Positions 9,305 through 17,339 of a stretch of 64,000 nucleotides of DNA are shown piece after piece (position 1 is the first letter of the stretch; each line of letters begins with the position of its first letter). The stretch covers positions 278,089 through 342,088 of the forward strand of contig JANQEA010000035.1 of the NCBI GenBank assembly GCA_028278555.1. Direction: 5' to 3'. Below the pieces are notes generated by a model. It did not search any database and was not told where the DNA came from. It was given only the letters and a program-made list of their open reading frames with translations. Origin of the DNA: Candidatus Bipolaricaulota bacterium. GTDB lineage: Bacteria; Bipolaricaulota; Bipolaricaulia; UBA7950; UBA9294. Both the position numbers and the translations under genes were made by a program.

Positions 9305-9778
9305 GTGAACGAAACGGTCTTGCGGCAGCAGCTGATCGCGCAGCTAGAGGGAGGGCAGGCGTACACGCCGATCGAGGAGGCGATCCGTGGCTTTCCCGCA
9401 GAGATCGCCGGGCGGAAACCGGGCGGGGTCGTCCACACGCCGTGGGAGATCCTCGAGCACATGCGGATTGCCCAGTGGGACATCCTCAAGTTCACTGTCG
9501 ATCCGGATCACGTCACGCCTCCATGGCCGGACGAGCATTGGCCGGCGTCGGATGCCCCGACCGATGAAGCCGCGTGGAATCAGACGGTCGAGACATTTCT
9601 GAGCGAGCTTGATGAAGTCAAGCGGCTGGCGCTCGATCCGGAGACGAAGCTGTTCGAGAGAATCCCACACGGGGCGGGGCAGACCGTCCTGCGGGAGATC
9701 CTCCTCGTCGCCGATCACAACGCCCACCACCTCGGGCAGCTGCTCCTCCTCCGCCGGGCGCTCGAGTCCCCGAGCTAA
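9305..9778 (+). CDS. DinB superfamily protein
   Basis: A 157-aa four-helix-bundle protein of the DinB/YfiT-like superfamily, often metal-dependent and related to thiol transferases (bacillithiol/mycothiol chemistry). The His ligands typical of the fold are visible: one in the helix containing TPWEILEHMRIAQWDI and two in VADHNAHHLGQLLLLRRAL near the C-terminus. The GTG start at 9305 follows AAGGAGGCATC. It stands alone, with the next gene convergent. The specific reaction is unknown. Confidence 0.8.
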   Translation: MNETVLRQQLIAQLEGGQAYTPIEEAIRGFPAEIAGRKPGGVVHTPWEILEHMRIAQWDILKFTVDPDHVTPPWPDEHWPASDAPTDEAAWNQTVETFLSELDEVKRLALDPETKLFERIPHGAGQTVLREILLVADHNAHHLGQLLLLRRALESPS

Positions 9779-9796
9779 ACGGACGAGCGGTTCACC

Positions 9797-10780
9797 TCAG
9801 ACGGCGCCTTCCGGAAGATGGATGGCGAACTTGCACCATGGATCGCCGCGAAGGACCGTCTCGACGACCTCGGCACGGAGCGGCTGCTCGAAGATGACCT
9901 CCCACTTCTTCTTGTGGAACGCCGAGCTGCAGTTGCAGAAGGCCGAAGAGACTTCGGGGCCGCCAGAACGGATCGACTCTCGGACCCAAGGGCAATGGCA
10001 GTAGTAGTAGCGCTTCATCCGCTGGTCGGTCTCGGCCAGATACTCCGCCGCCATGTACGGAATCTTCGCTTCGTAGACGACGTTCCCTTCACGGACCCCG
10101 GTCGTGACCTCCGGGTTCTGCCGGACGAAGTCGATCACCTCGTCGGTGATCACCTGGACGAACCACCAGGTGCCCTCGCGCTTGTGCTTCTCGAGCTCGG
10201 CGAGGAAATCCTCTCTCCGCTTCTTCAAGAAGTCATCGACGCTTCCTGTCTCAGGGAACGTCGTCTTCGCGTCTTCGAACCACGCATCCTCCAGGTCGCG
10301 CAGGCTGCTTCCGAGGATCGCCTTGCAGGCTTCGGGATCCGCCGCCTCGAGGCGGTCGATCACCGGCTGTGTTCGCCGTGCTTTCTCGGTGTTCGGGGTG
10401 CCGAGTGGCGGGAGATCGATCCCCTGGAAGATTTCGTTGCGCTTTGCCTCACCGAGCGTCTCGCCGACCTTCTTGTGGAGGTTGCCGAGTGCCTCGGCGC
10501 CGTCGAGATACTCCATCACCGCGATGAAGAACGGACGGTTCTTCGAGAACGCGGCGTACCGGAGGAGAGCGATGTAGTTGTCCCACGCGTTGTCCCCCTC
10601 GGCGATCAGGGTCGCCGAGAATGCATCGACATCGTCCGGTGACGCACTGCCGATGTCGTCCGAACATCCGGACGCCTCGAGGAAACGCTCGAAGCGCTCG
10701 ACGAGGGCGACGAACGGATCGAGATGCTCCTCTGGGAGCTTCTTTTCCTGCAGATAGGTGCGAAAGCCTTCTCTGTCCAT
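9797..10780 (-). CDS. Conserved cytoplasmic protein with Cys-rich C-terminal domain
   Basis: This 327-aa protein has a mostly helical acidic N-terminal two-thirds. The C-terminal region is rich in Cys: YYYCHCPW, then AFCNCSSAF, then the final TVLRGDPWCKFAIHLP. The last motif recalls the L-2-amino-thiazoline-4-carboxylate hydrolase-like/V4R-type ligand-binding families, where a late Cys lies in a GD-xx-C-x-F strand, but the match is only at motif level. The Cys pairs could bind a metal. It is divergent from the 10923 gene. I do not assign a function. Confidence 0.72.
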   Translation of the reverse strand: MDREGFRTYLQEKKLPEEHLDPFVALVERFERFLEASGCSDDIGSASPDDVDAFSATLIAEGDNAWDNYIALLRYAAFSKNRPFFIAVMEYLDGAEALGNLHKKVGETLGEAKRNEIFQGIDLPPLGTPNTEKARRTQPVIDRLEAADPEACKAILGSSLRDLEDAWFEDAKTTFPETGSVDDFLKKRREDFLAELEKHKREGTWWFVQVITDEVIDFVRQNPEVTTGVREGNVVYEAKIPYMAAEYLAETDQRMKRYYYCHCPWVRESIRSGGPEVSSAFCNCSSAFHKKKWEVIFEQPLRAEVVETVLRGDPWCKFAIHLPEGAV

Positions 10781-10922
10781 GATGCTCCTTCTTCAACTCG
10801 GTCGCGTATGACGAGCGTATCGGCAAGCGTCTCCGTATCGTCGCACACCGACCTGCCTTCCGGCTATGCGACATGGTAGAGTGAGAGCCGAGCGTGGAGA
10901 TCGATCGTCGAAAGGAGAAGCA

Positions 10923-11480
10923 ATGAGACAGCGGAGATGGTGGGCGATCACACTGGCGATTGTCGTGTTCGCGAGTGGCGTTGTCGTCGCCGGTCCGGCA
11001 CAGGATGTGCTCGGCGATCTGGCACGTGCCGAACGGAACACGCGAATGGCGAGCGGATACACGTCGATCGGACTCGGCGTGGCGATCGGCGTCGGAAGTG
11101 CTGTCGTTCTCGCTGGAACCGGACTCGAGCTCTACGGGATTCTGACCGGGGCGCTGATCGCCGCGCCGGGAGTCGTCGCACTTGTCGTCCCTTCGGCCGC
11201 CGAACGCGAGTTCGACGCAGCCGGGGACTCGGAAGCGGAGGCTGCCCTCGCGCTGGAGAGGTTGGCCGAAATTGGGCGAAGAGAGCGGATCATCGCGGGG
11301 ATCGCGCACGTCGCCGGAGGGCTCGCGGCGCTCCTCTACCCATTCGAGTTCTTCACCCCGTACGACTACGTCTACTCGGCCGTCACGAGCTTCGGGATGG
11401 CCGCGGTCGAGTTCCTCTTCCCCTCGAAGGAGGAACGGGCGTTCGCGCGCTATCAGCGGCTCGCCGGACAGGAGACGTAG
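10923..11480 (+). CDS. Small membrane protein with signal-like N-terminus
   Basis: This 185-aa protein has an N-terminal hydrophobic segment after RQRRWW (residues 6-26, signal peptide or TM). Two further hydrophobic stretches (IGLGVAIGVGSAVVLAGTGL and ILTGALIAAPGVVALVV) lie close together, and a fourth is at HVAGGLAALLYPFEFF. Charged linkers separate them. ATG 10923 follows AAAGGAG. No known family was recognised. It stands alone between divergent and convergent neighbours. Confidence 0.65.
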   Translation: MRQRRWWAITLAIVVFASGVVVAGPAQDVLGDLARAERNTRMASGYTSIGLGVAIGVGSAVVLAGTGLELYGILTGALIAAPGVVALVVPSAAEREFDAAGDSEAEAALALERLAEIGRRERIIAGIAHVAGGLAALLYPFEFFTPYDYVYSAVTSFGMAAVEFLFPSKEERAFARYQRLAGQET

Positions 11481-11509
11481 CGGCTCCTGCTGGGAACGGA
11501 GACTTCGCG

Positions 11510-11950
11510 TCAGAGGAGCCTTCGACTGTTGATCCGATCGTCGAGCGCGTGACGGACGGCGGTCGGAGCACGGAAGCTCCCGCGGACGAAGATCGACTCG
11601 ATCGTTGCGCGAGCCAACTCCGGATCGATGTCGTCCTCGATCTTCAGGCTGCCGATCACGCGGACCGAGATCTTCTTCCCTTCCTCTTGCAGCTCAAAGA
11701 GCTCCGAGCGAGTGATCACATGGATTCCCATCGTGAACGACCACTTGACCGCGTGGTCCTGGATCACCTTCTCGTGCCGATCGAGCTGATTCCGGATCGC
11801 GGTCCGGATCAGATCGGTCCGATTCGAGTAGAGCCCCTGATCGACGAGGACGTCGATCCGTCCAAGATCGACCGGTCCGAGGTTGATCGTGATCTTCTCC
11901 GTGTCGCTCATGCGACCCATCCCCTTTCCCGTCTCACGGATGGTCTCCAT
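11510..11950 (-). CDS. Ribbon-helix-helix (CopG/NikR-type) transcriptional regulator
   Basis: This 146-aa protein has an N-terminal RHH DNA-binding motif: a KITINLGPVDLGRIDVLVD strand and helix, then LYSNRTDLIRTAIRNQLDRH. A C-terminal regulatory segment of about 70 aa follows. ATG 11950 sits 2 nt from the TAG stop of the CPBP protease gene, and GGAGG overlaps that stop codon, so it is translationally coupled to it. An alternative ATG at 11911 (MSDTEK) gives the usual family start. It probably regulates the protease/RHH pair itself or a membrane-stress function. Confidence 0.82.
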   Translation of the reverse strand: METIRETGKGMGRMSDTEKITINLGPVDLGRIDVLVDQGLYSNRTDLIRTAIRNQLDRHEKVIQDHAVKWSFTMGIHVITRSELFELQEEGKKISVRVIGSLKIEDDIDPELARATIESIFVRGSFRAPTAVRHALDDRINSRRLL

Positions 11951-11951
11951 T

Positions 11952-12764
11952 CTATCCTCCGAGCCCGCCGGTGAGTACGATCACCAGGCAGATGATCCCT
12001 AGGGGAATCGCCGAGAGGAATCCTTCGTAATCGAGGATGTGGCGCTTCGTCGTTCCCGGCAGAAGAGCGTTCATGACGGAGCAGCCGACGGCGTTGTTCG
12101 CCATGTGCGCAATGCTGACGGCCCAGATATCCCCGGTCTTCGCGTAGATCCATCCGTAGAAGATCGATTGGAGAACGCAGTGAAGCGCGAAGGCCGCCTC
12201 CCCTTTCCACGGCTCCGTCGGGTAGCCGTACTCCATCCGATGAAGAGGGAAGTGCCAGAGTGCCCAGATCAGGCCGGTGACGATCGCGGCGAGAAGCGGC
12301 AAGGCAGGAAAGAGCTCGGCCTGGAAGAACGCACGCCAGCCGAACTCCTCGCCGAACTGAAGCGGGCCGAGGATCAGTGCGACGAGCGGCAGCGGCGCGA
12401 AGAACTTGATGCGGGATCGAATCGACCGCACCTCATCGGCATGCCTCGCGGCCCCCGTCATCCGAGCGAGCCCGTAGGATGCAAGCGCGATACCGAGAGG
12501 AGCGAGCAGCCCGAGGAGGTAGTAGGGCCACGCTGTGGCGATCTTCGGAATGAATTCCGCGACCGTGAATCCCATCCGGGTGATCGGCCCGCGGACGAGT
12601 GCGGCGGCCACAGCCGGAACCATCGCGCCAGGGGCGATGGCGAGCTGGAATGCCATTCCATCCTTCCCCGTGAGGTTTGTGCGGGAGATCAGGAACCACC
12701 ATCCCCAGGCGAGCGAAAACGTGATTCCCAAGTAGGCGAGAAGACTCATGCCTGGTGGCATCAT
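11952..12764 (-). CDS. CPBP family intramembrane glutamic endopeptidase (CAAX-protease/bacteriocin-processing type)
   Basis: A 270-aa polytopic membrane protein with about seven or eight TM segments. The catalytic motifs are intact: EEFGWRAFF (E139-E140), then WALWHFPLH (H171), then IAHMANNAVG near residue 220. CPBP proteases cleave prenylated or hydrophobic peptides within the membrane, and bacterial members often act on signalling peptides or bacteriocins. Coupled with the downstream RHH regulator. The substrate is unknown. Confidence 0.88.
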   Translation of the reverse strand: MMPPGMSLLAYLGITFSLAWGWWFLISRTNLTGKDGMAFQLAIAPGAMVPAVAAALVRGPITRMGFTVAEFIPKIATAWPYYLLGLLAPLGIALASYGLARMTGAARHADEVRSIRSRIKFFAPLPLVALILGPLQFGEEFGWRAFFQAELFPALPLLAAIVTGLIWALWHFPLHRMEYGYPTEPWKGEAAFALHCVLQSIFYGWIYAKTGDIWAVSIAHMANNAVGCSVMNALLPGTTKRHILDYEGFLSAIPLGIICLVIVLTGGLGG

Positions 12765-12848
12765 GACGTACCTCCTTCGATCAGCGTCGAATTCCGGTCT
12801 TCGAATCCGGGGTGGCTCATCCCTCCCCTTTGCCCCTCACAGGCGACT

Positions 12849-12977
12849 TCATCGGGCGCCGGTCGCATCTGCTGGATCCTCGCCATCGGCCGGGGACGAT
12901 GCCTGAATGGAGACTTCGATCGAGAGGCCGAACAGGGCGAACGTGATGCGCAGAGGGGTTGCTGGTATCCGACTCAT
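12849..12977 (-). CDS. Tiny ORF (42 aa) overlapping the preceding small gene
   Basis: Begins ATGAGTCGG with AAGGAGGGCGGGC just upstream and overlaps the stop of the 73-aa gene by 4 nt (ATGA). It encodes a short hydrophobic patch (ITFALFGLSIEVSIQAS) followed by an acidic tail. Good translation signals but no recognisable family. It could also be a remnant. Confidence 0.35.
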   Translation of the reverse strand: MSRIPATPLRITFALFGLSIEVSIQASSPADGEDPADATGAR

Positions 12978-13195
12978 GCCCGCCCTCCTTCTCTCTGGGG
13001 GAAGCCGCTCGGAACGTAGGGTGGGGTCGCCCGGCGGGACCGGGAGTTGAAGAATGGAGTGCGCCGGGCTCGCCGGTTCGAGAGAGCCGGCTTCGGAATT
13101 GCCATCGACATCCGGTCTCCACCGGACAGGGACGCGAGGATCCTGCGGCCGATTCGCGTGCCGCCAGCCGTGTACACCGCGTATGCTGGGTCCAT
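12974..13195 (-). CDS. Small ORF (73 aa) behind the twin-operator promoter
   Basis: ATG 13195 lies six bases after AAGGAGG, immediately downstream of a strong promoter and an operator. The first 30 residues look like a real protein (MDPAYAVYTAGGTRIGRRIL); the rest is Arg/Pro-rich low complexity, which hints at a frameshift or gene decay. No family was recognised. It is coupled by ATGA to the 42-aa ORF and is upstream of the CPBP/RHH pair on the same strand, so all four may be one transcript. Confidence 0.4.
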   Translation of the reverse strand: MDPAYAVYTAGGTRIGRRILASLSGGDRMSMAIPKPALSNRRARRTPFFNSRSRRATPPYVPSGFPQREGGRA

Positions 13196-13212
13196 CTTGA
13201 ACCTCCTTATGA

Positions 13213-13226
13213 CATCCATATGGATG
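13213..13226. promoter_or_regulatory. Operator palindrome, copy 1 (downstream of promoter)
   Basis: A perfect 14-bp palindrome CATCCATATGGATG, located about 12 bp downstream of the -10 box, at or just after the predicted transcription start. The match to copy 2 extends to 17 bp. Confidence 0.6.
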
Positions 13227-13237
13227 GTTATGGGAGG

Positions 13238-13266
13238 ACTATATCATGCTTGCGCCTTCTTTTCAA
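13238..13266 (-). promoter_or_regulatory. Promoter TTGAAA-N17-TATAGT
   Basis: On the minus strand the -35 TTGAAA (13261-13266) directly abuts operator copy 2 and the -10 TATAGT is at 13238-13243, with a 17-bp spacer. Bracketing by two operator copies predicts tight repression, possibly by looping or cooperative binding. Confidence 0.65.
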
Positions 13267-13280
13267 CATCCATATGGATG
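13267..13280. promoter_or_regulatory. Operator palindrome, copy 2 (adjacent to -35)
   Basis: Second perfect CATCCATATGGATG, 54 bp centre to centre from copy 1, which is close to five helical turns. It could also affect the plus-strand direction toward the Nfu-like gene. Confidence 0.6.
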
Positions 13281-13453
13281 GTATATGGCTGTGAGGAGTT
13301 CCCTTACCCTTGAGAACAGACCTCCGGCGGTTGGCATCGCCCTGTTGATCTATCGCTGGAAGCCACCGCTTCGGCGGGTGACGGGAGAGTGCGAACCGTG
13401 TATCCTCCCCGCGCCGAGTTCACATCCGTGGCTCGCGTGGAAGGAAGTGACCG

Positions 13454-13675
13454 ATGGAAGCCGACGTGCGCAAGGCGCTCGAAGACGTTCGCCCGATGCT
13501 CCAGGCCGACGGGGGAGACGTCGAGCTGGTCGAGGTGACCGAAGAGGGGATCGTCCGGGTCAGGCTCCAGGGCGCCTGTCAGGGATGCCCGATGGCGCAG
13601 ATGACGGTGAAGAACGGAATCGAGCAGCTTCTGAAGGAGAAGGTCCCCGGTGTTGCGGAGGTCGTCGCCGTCTAG
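13454..13675 (+). CDS. NifU C-terminal domain (Nfu-type) Fe-S scaffold/carrier
   Basis: A stand-alone 73-aa Nfu domain that carries and transfers an Fe-S cluster to client apoproteins. The signature DGGDVELVEV (about 19-28) and the cluster-binding ACQGCP (C42 and C45) are intact. Length matches single-domain Nfu proteins. ATG 13454 follows AAGGAAG. A hairpin terminator follows at 13726. Probably services the many Fe-S proteins of the cell. Confidence 0.93.
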   Translation: MEADVRKALEDVRPMLQADGGDVELVEVTEEGIVRVRLQGACQGCPMAQMTVKNGIEQLLKEKVPGVAEVVAV

Positions 13676-13725
13676 CGAACGTTGCCCTTGACATCCGTAG
13701 CATGAATAACGTAGCTTGGAGTTAG

Positions 13726-13746
13726 CGCCGCGTCAGCGGCGTTTCT
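13726..13746 (+). terminator. Rho-independent terminator after the Nfu-like gene
   Basis: Six-base GC stem (CGCCGC / GCGGCG) with GTCA loop followed by TTTCTT on the plus strand, 50 nt after the Nfu stop codon. The minus-strand direction has no T-run. Confidence 0.6.
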
Positions 13747-15147
13747 TCATTCGTCCTCCGTGCTCGGGAGCCGTCTGGGAATGAGGATCCCCGATCCCGG
13801 AGAGGCGAGAACTTCCCCCTCGCGGTAGACGATCTCCCCGCGGCGGAGCGTCATCCGCGGCCAGCCGGTGACGTGCCATCCGTCGTAGACGGTGAACCCG
13901 GTACGAGAGAAGAGATCGCTTGCAGCGATGGTGCGCGTCTCTTTCGGATCCCAGAGGACGAGGTCGGCGTCCGAACCGACGGCGATCGTCCCCTTCTTGG
14001 GGTACAGGCCGAAGATCCGCGCAGCCGCGGCGGCGGTCGCCTCGACGAACCGTTCGACGGAGATCCGTCCCTTCACGACGCCCTCGGAGAAGAGGAGCGG
14101 GCGGAGGAGTTCGAGTCCGCTGATCCCCATTCGAAGCGCCTCGAACGAATCCGGTGCGGCGAGCTTCTCCGCCTTCGACCAGAACGCGGCATCGTCGGTC
14201 GCGACCAGATCGATCGATCGATCGACGAGGGCGCGCCAGAGCGCTTCTCGATCCGCGTCCTCACGGAGTGGAGGGATGATCACATGGAGCTTCGCGTCCT
14301 CGCCGCGGTGGTGCGCCGACGATAGAAGGAGAAACTCCGGTCGCGTCTCGGTATGGATCGGGAGACCCTCGACCCGGGCGGCGGCGCAGGGTCCGAGCGC
14401 TTCGGCACACGAGATGTGGACGATGTACCCGGTCGCGCCGGTCTCTCGGCAGAACGCGATCGCCTGTTCGGTCGCACGGACCTCGGCGCTCGTCGGGCGG
14501 CTCTCGGGTAGGTACCGGAGCGAGGTCATTTCTTGCTTCAGTAGCGCATCGCGGGCCGCTGAAAGCTCCGACAGCGCCTCGCAGTGGAAGAGGACGGTCA
14601 CACCTGCATCGGCGGCGCGTCGGACCGCGTCCTTCAGCCCGGCTGGATTCTCCGCGAGCGATGGATTCATCAGGAAGACCTTCAGGCTCGGCTGTTCGCG
14701 AGCCGGTAGCTTCGAGATCTGCTCGAGCTTCCGAGATGCCGATTCGAGGACCGGATGGACGAAGACGTCGACCAGCGACTTCGAGCGGACGTCCGATTCG
14801 ACGCGATCGATCGTGTCGAGAACCCCCTCGTCGGCCTCGGGCGATGCGATCTCTCCGACCGTGGTCACCCCGCCGGCGAGCGCCCCCTTCGATCCGGAGA
14901 GGAAATCGTCTCCGCTGCAGGCTTCCTTCGGCAGCGACGGACGGCGCGAGAGGTGCACGTGCGGATCGACCCCGCCTGGGAGGATGAGGAGGCCGGATGC
15001 ATCGATTCGCTGGTCTGCAGTCGAATCGGAAAGCGATGGACCGACCTCGATGATCGTCTCTCCCTCGATGCGCACATCGGCGACAAAGGAGCGCTTCGAC
15101 GTGACGACAGTCCCACCTTGGATCAGAACGGTCCCTGCAGATGACAT
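13747..15147 (-). CDS. Dihydropyrimidinase/hydantoinase-like amidohydrolase
   Basis: This 466-aa cytoplasmic metal-dependent cyclic-amide hydrolase belongs to the dihydroorotase/dihydropyrimidinase group. All metal ligands are visible: GGVDPHVHL (HxH), the carbamylated Lys in SLKVFLMN, FHCEAL (His), YIVHISCAEAL (His), and ATDDAAF (Asp). The C-terminal GTIAVGSDADLVLWDP is the usual composite-domain strand. It could open hydantoin or dihydropyrimidine rings; no pyrimidine genes are adjacent, so the substrate is open. The start at 15147 has a weak ribosome site. Confidence 0.88.
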   Translation of the reverse strand: MSSAGTVLIQGGTVVTSKRSFVADVRIEGETIIEVGPSLSDSTADQRIDASGLLILPGGVDPHVHLSRRPSLPKEACSGDDFLSGSKGALAGGVTTVGEIASPEADEGVLDTIDRVESDVRSKSLVDVFVHPVLESASRKLEQISKLPAREQPSLKVFLMNPSLAENPAGLKDAVRRAADAGVTVLFHCEALSELSAARDALLKQEMTSLRYLPESRPTSAEVRATEQAIAFCRETGATGYIVHISCAEALGPCAAARVEGLPIHTETRPEFLLLSSAHHRGEDAKLHVIIPPLREDADREALWRALVDRSIDLVATDDAAFWSKAEKLAAPDSFEALRMGISGLELLRPLLFSEGVVKGRISVERFVEATAAAAARIFGLYPKKGTIAVGSDADLVLWDPKETRTIAASDLFSRTGFTVYDGWHVTGWPRMTLRRGEIVYREGEVLASPGSGILIPRRLPSTEDE

Positions 15148-15192
15148 GATGGGATTCTCGCGCCGCCCTGCGGCGAGTTCAACGGAAGCGTG

Positions 15193-15912
15193 TCAGCTTC
15201 GCGGCAGATCTGCGCAGAGATCGGTGATCGGCGGATCGAACGATTCCTCGAAGAGCTCGAACGCGGCGATCCGATCGAGCGAATCCTTGATCTCCGTTTT
15301 CTCGATCATCTCCCGATACGTCACGTAGCAGTCGAGGGCGCGACGGTTCGCCTCCACGTCCTCGGCCCCAACCGTCATGAGGCAGTCGACCTCAGCATCG
15401 GTTGATCCGGAGAGGCGGTGCTCTCTGGACCCTTTCTCCGCTTGCTCCTCGGTCAGCGTGAACAGAGCCAGGCGCCTCGGAGGGGCTTCGGCGTGATCGC
15501 GGGCCTCGATGAAGACCCGCTTGACGACCGCGTGCGTCACGAGGTGATCGTGGAAGCCGCTGATCCCGTGGACCGGGTAGGTGACGAGGACATCCGGCCG
15601 GACGGTCTCGATGTGATCGGCGACGACCGCTTCGAGAACCCGCGGATCGAGTTCCTTCAATCCGCTGTCGGGGAAGTCGAGGACCGTCAGATCGGCCAGG
15701 CCGAGGACGCGAGCGACGTCTTGCATCTCCTCGAAACGTGACTCGCCCATCTGCTCGACGGTGAACCCGAGCCTGTGCCGCTCCTTCGTTGCTCCGCCGC
15801 GGGTCAGGGTGAGCAAGTGAACAGCGTGTCCGGCGCGGACCTGCGCCGAGATCGCCCGAGCTGGGCCGAACGACTCGTCGTCCGGATGCGGGAAGACGTA
15901 GAGGATTCGCAT
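15193..15912 (-). CDS. PIG-L/LmbE family N-acetylglucosaminyl deacetylase
   Basis: A 239-aa Zn-dependent deacetylase. The defining HPDDE motif lies in the first strand (YVFPHPDDESFG) and the second metal/His motif is GFHDHLVTH, both intact. Such enzymes deacetylate GlcNAc-linked small molecules, for example in mycothiol or bacillithiol synthesis, or other amide sugars. ATG 15912 follows GAAGGAGG; the longer frame to 15984 has no support. The DinB-like protein at 9305 would fit a low-molecular-weight thiol theme, but no glycosyltransferase is nearby. Confidence 0.88.
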   Translation of the reverse strand: MRILYVFPHPDDESFGPARAISAQVRAGHAVHLLTLTRGGATKERHRLGFTVEQMGESRFEEMQDVARVLGLADLTVLDFPDSGLKELDPRVLEAVVADHIETVRPDVLVTYPVHGISGFHDHLVTHAVVKRVFIEARDHAEAPPRRLALFTLTEEQAEKGSREHRLSGSTDAEVDCLMTVGAEDVEANRRALDCYVTYREMIEKTEIKDSLDRIAAFELFEESFDPPITDLCADLPRS

Positions 15913-16010
15913 CGTCCCTCCTTCCGATCGGCCATCGTACGACGCGTTCCCCTTGACGACCAACCAGCGAGGCCCTAGCCTCATGAGACGGAACGAACGA
16001 GGGGGAGACG

Positions 16011-16664
16011 ATGGCGAAGCAACGGAAGGAACCCTACATCTGGGTCACCTGGCTGACGAAGCTTCTCGCCGGAGAGAGTTCCTGCGAATGGTCGGCCTGG
16101 TACCGCGCCCATCACACCGACTACGACAAGCTGCCGATCGACTTCGATCTGGCCCGCTGGACGATTGAGCACAACGAGCTGGTCAACGAACGCCGCGAAC
16201 AGCTGCTCGACGAGGGGTACTCCGTCTACGTCGAGGACGAGAACGCATTCAAGCGGATCGGGAAGACGGGGATCATCGTCTCGGGGAAGCCGGACATCCT
16301 CGCGATCCGTGACGGCGTGGGCATCGTCGAGGACTGCAAGACCGGACGACCGCGGACCTCCGATCAGCTGCAGGTCCTCGTCTACATGCTCCTCCTGCCG
16401 GTCGGGAATCCACGGTGTGCCAATATCGGCCTCTCCGGGCGGGTCGTCTACAGGACGAGTTCGGTCGAGATTCCGGCCTCCGGTCTCGACGAGGCGTTCC
16501 GGGCGCGTTTCGTCGACTTGATCCATCGCGTCGGCGGCGAGAGCCCGCTCCCGAAGACCCCAGCCTGGTCCGAATGTCGCTGGTGCGACATCGGCCCGGC
16601 CGATTGTCTCTACCGGGTGAGCGAGCCGCCCGAATCGATCGAAGCGGAGACCGATCTCTTCTAG
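16011..16664 (+). CDS. PD-(D/E)XK nuclease superfamily protein (Cas4/RecB-like)
   Basis: A 217-aa protein with the catalytic core VSGKPDILAIRDGVGIVEDCKTG (given here as two parts: VSGKPDIL and VEDCKTG), matching D...D/E-x-K, then a QLQVLVYMLLL helix containing the conserved Gln. The C-terminal cysteines in SECRWCDIGPADC plus an N-terminal SSCEWSAW suggest an Fe-S cluster as in Cas4/AddB. There are no cas genes nearby, so a repair or mobile-DNA role is as likely. ATG 16011 follows GGGGGAG. Confidence 0.8.
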   Translation: MAKQRKEPYIWVTWLTKLLAGESSCEWSAWYRAHHTDYDKLPIDFDLARWTIEHNELVNERREQLLDEGYSVYVEDENAFKRIGKTGIIVSGKPDILAIRDGVGIVEDCKTGRPRTSDQLQVLVYMLLLPVGNPRCANIGLSGRVVYRTSSVEIPASGLDEAFRARFVDLIHRVGGESPLPKTPAWSECRWCDIGPADCLYRVSEPPESIEAETDLF

Positions 16665-16689
16665 CGGTGCAGGAGATAGACCTTCAGCG

Positions 16690-17334
16690 ATGACACGAAC
16701 GGATCTCCAGGGCGAGCACGAGGAGCAACGCTGGCATCGGATCGCGCTCTGGCTCGTCGTTGGGACGCTCGCCTACAACGTGGCGGAGGCCAGCATCGCC
16801 CTCTGGTCCGGCCTCGACGCGGGGAGCATCGCTCTCTTCGGGTTCGGTCTCGATTCCGTCATCGAGACGGTCGCCGCCTCCGTTCTCCTCTGGCGGCTCT
16901 GGCATGGAATCCGCGGTGCGAGCGCATCGAAGCTCGCTGAGCTCGACACGCGTGTCCACCGCGTCGTCGGCGCGACGTTCCTCGCGCTGACCGTCTACAT
17001 CCTCTTTCAAGCGGCCTGGACCCTCTGGACTCGAGCACAGCCGGAGGAGAGCATGATCGGGATTGGCCTGGCGATCGCATCGGTGATCGTCATGCCGCTC
17101 GTCTCGTTCGGGAAGATCCGGGCTGCGCGGCGTCTCCGGAGTAACGCCCTCCTCGCCGAGGCGAAGGAGACGCTCGCCTGCTCGTACCTCTCGCTGACGC
17201 TCTTGCTCGGGCTCCTCCTGAACAGCACGCTCGGCTGGTGGTGGGCCGATCCGGTTGCCGCCCTCCTGATGGTCCCATGGATTGCGCGTGAGGGGATCGA
17301 GGGGGTCCGCGGGGAGGGTTGCTGCGCCGCGTAG
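16690..17334 (+). CDS. Cation diffusion facilitator-like transporter
   Basis: A 214-aa membrane protein with about five or six TM helices. The conserved CDF elements are present: SGLDAGSIALFGFGLDSVIE in the TM2 region and WWADPVAALLM in the TM5 region, each carrying the Asp used as a metal ligand. The C-terminal cytoplasmic domain of full CDFs is absent, so this is the short form. It is probably a divalent-metal efflux antiporter. It is 25 nt downstream of the nuclease gene. Confidence 0.82.
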   Translation: MTRTDLQGEHEEQRWHRIALWLVVGTLAYNVAEASIALWSGLDAGSIALFGFGLDSVIETVAASVLLWRLWHGIRGASASKLAELDTRVHRVVGATFLALTVYILFQAAWTLWTRAQPEESMIGIGLAIASVIVMPLVSFGKIRAARRLRSNALLAEAKETLACSYLSLTLLLGLLLNSTLGWWWADPVAALLMVPWIAREGIEGVRGEGCCAA

Positions 17335-17339
17335 CCCGC

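Noticed and set aside
13688..13746. TTGACA plus hairpin as a small-RNA gene
   Set aside because: The -10 position has GTAGCT, a poor match; the hairpin is adequately explained as the terminator of the Nfu-like gene.
15193..15912. PIG-L plus DinB-like as a thiol (bacillithiol/mycothiol) locus
   Set aside because: The two genes are more than 5 kb apart and no glycosyltransferase or Cys ligase is near.
16011..16664. PD-(D/E)XK protein as Cas4 of a CRISPR system
   Set aside because: No other cas gene or repeat array in the window; kept only as a superfamily assignment.
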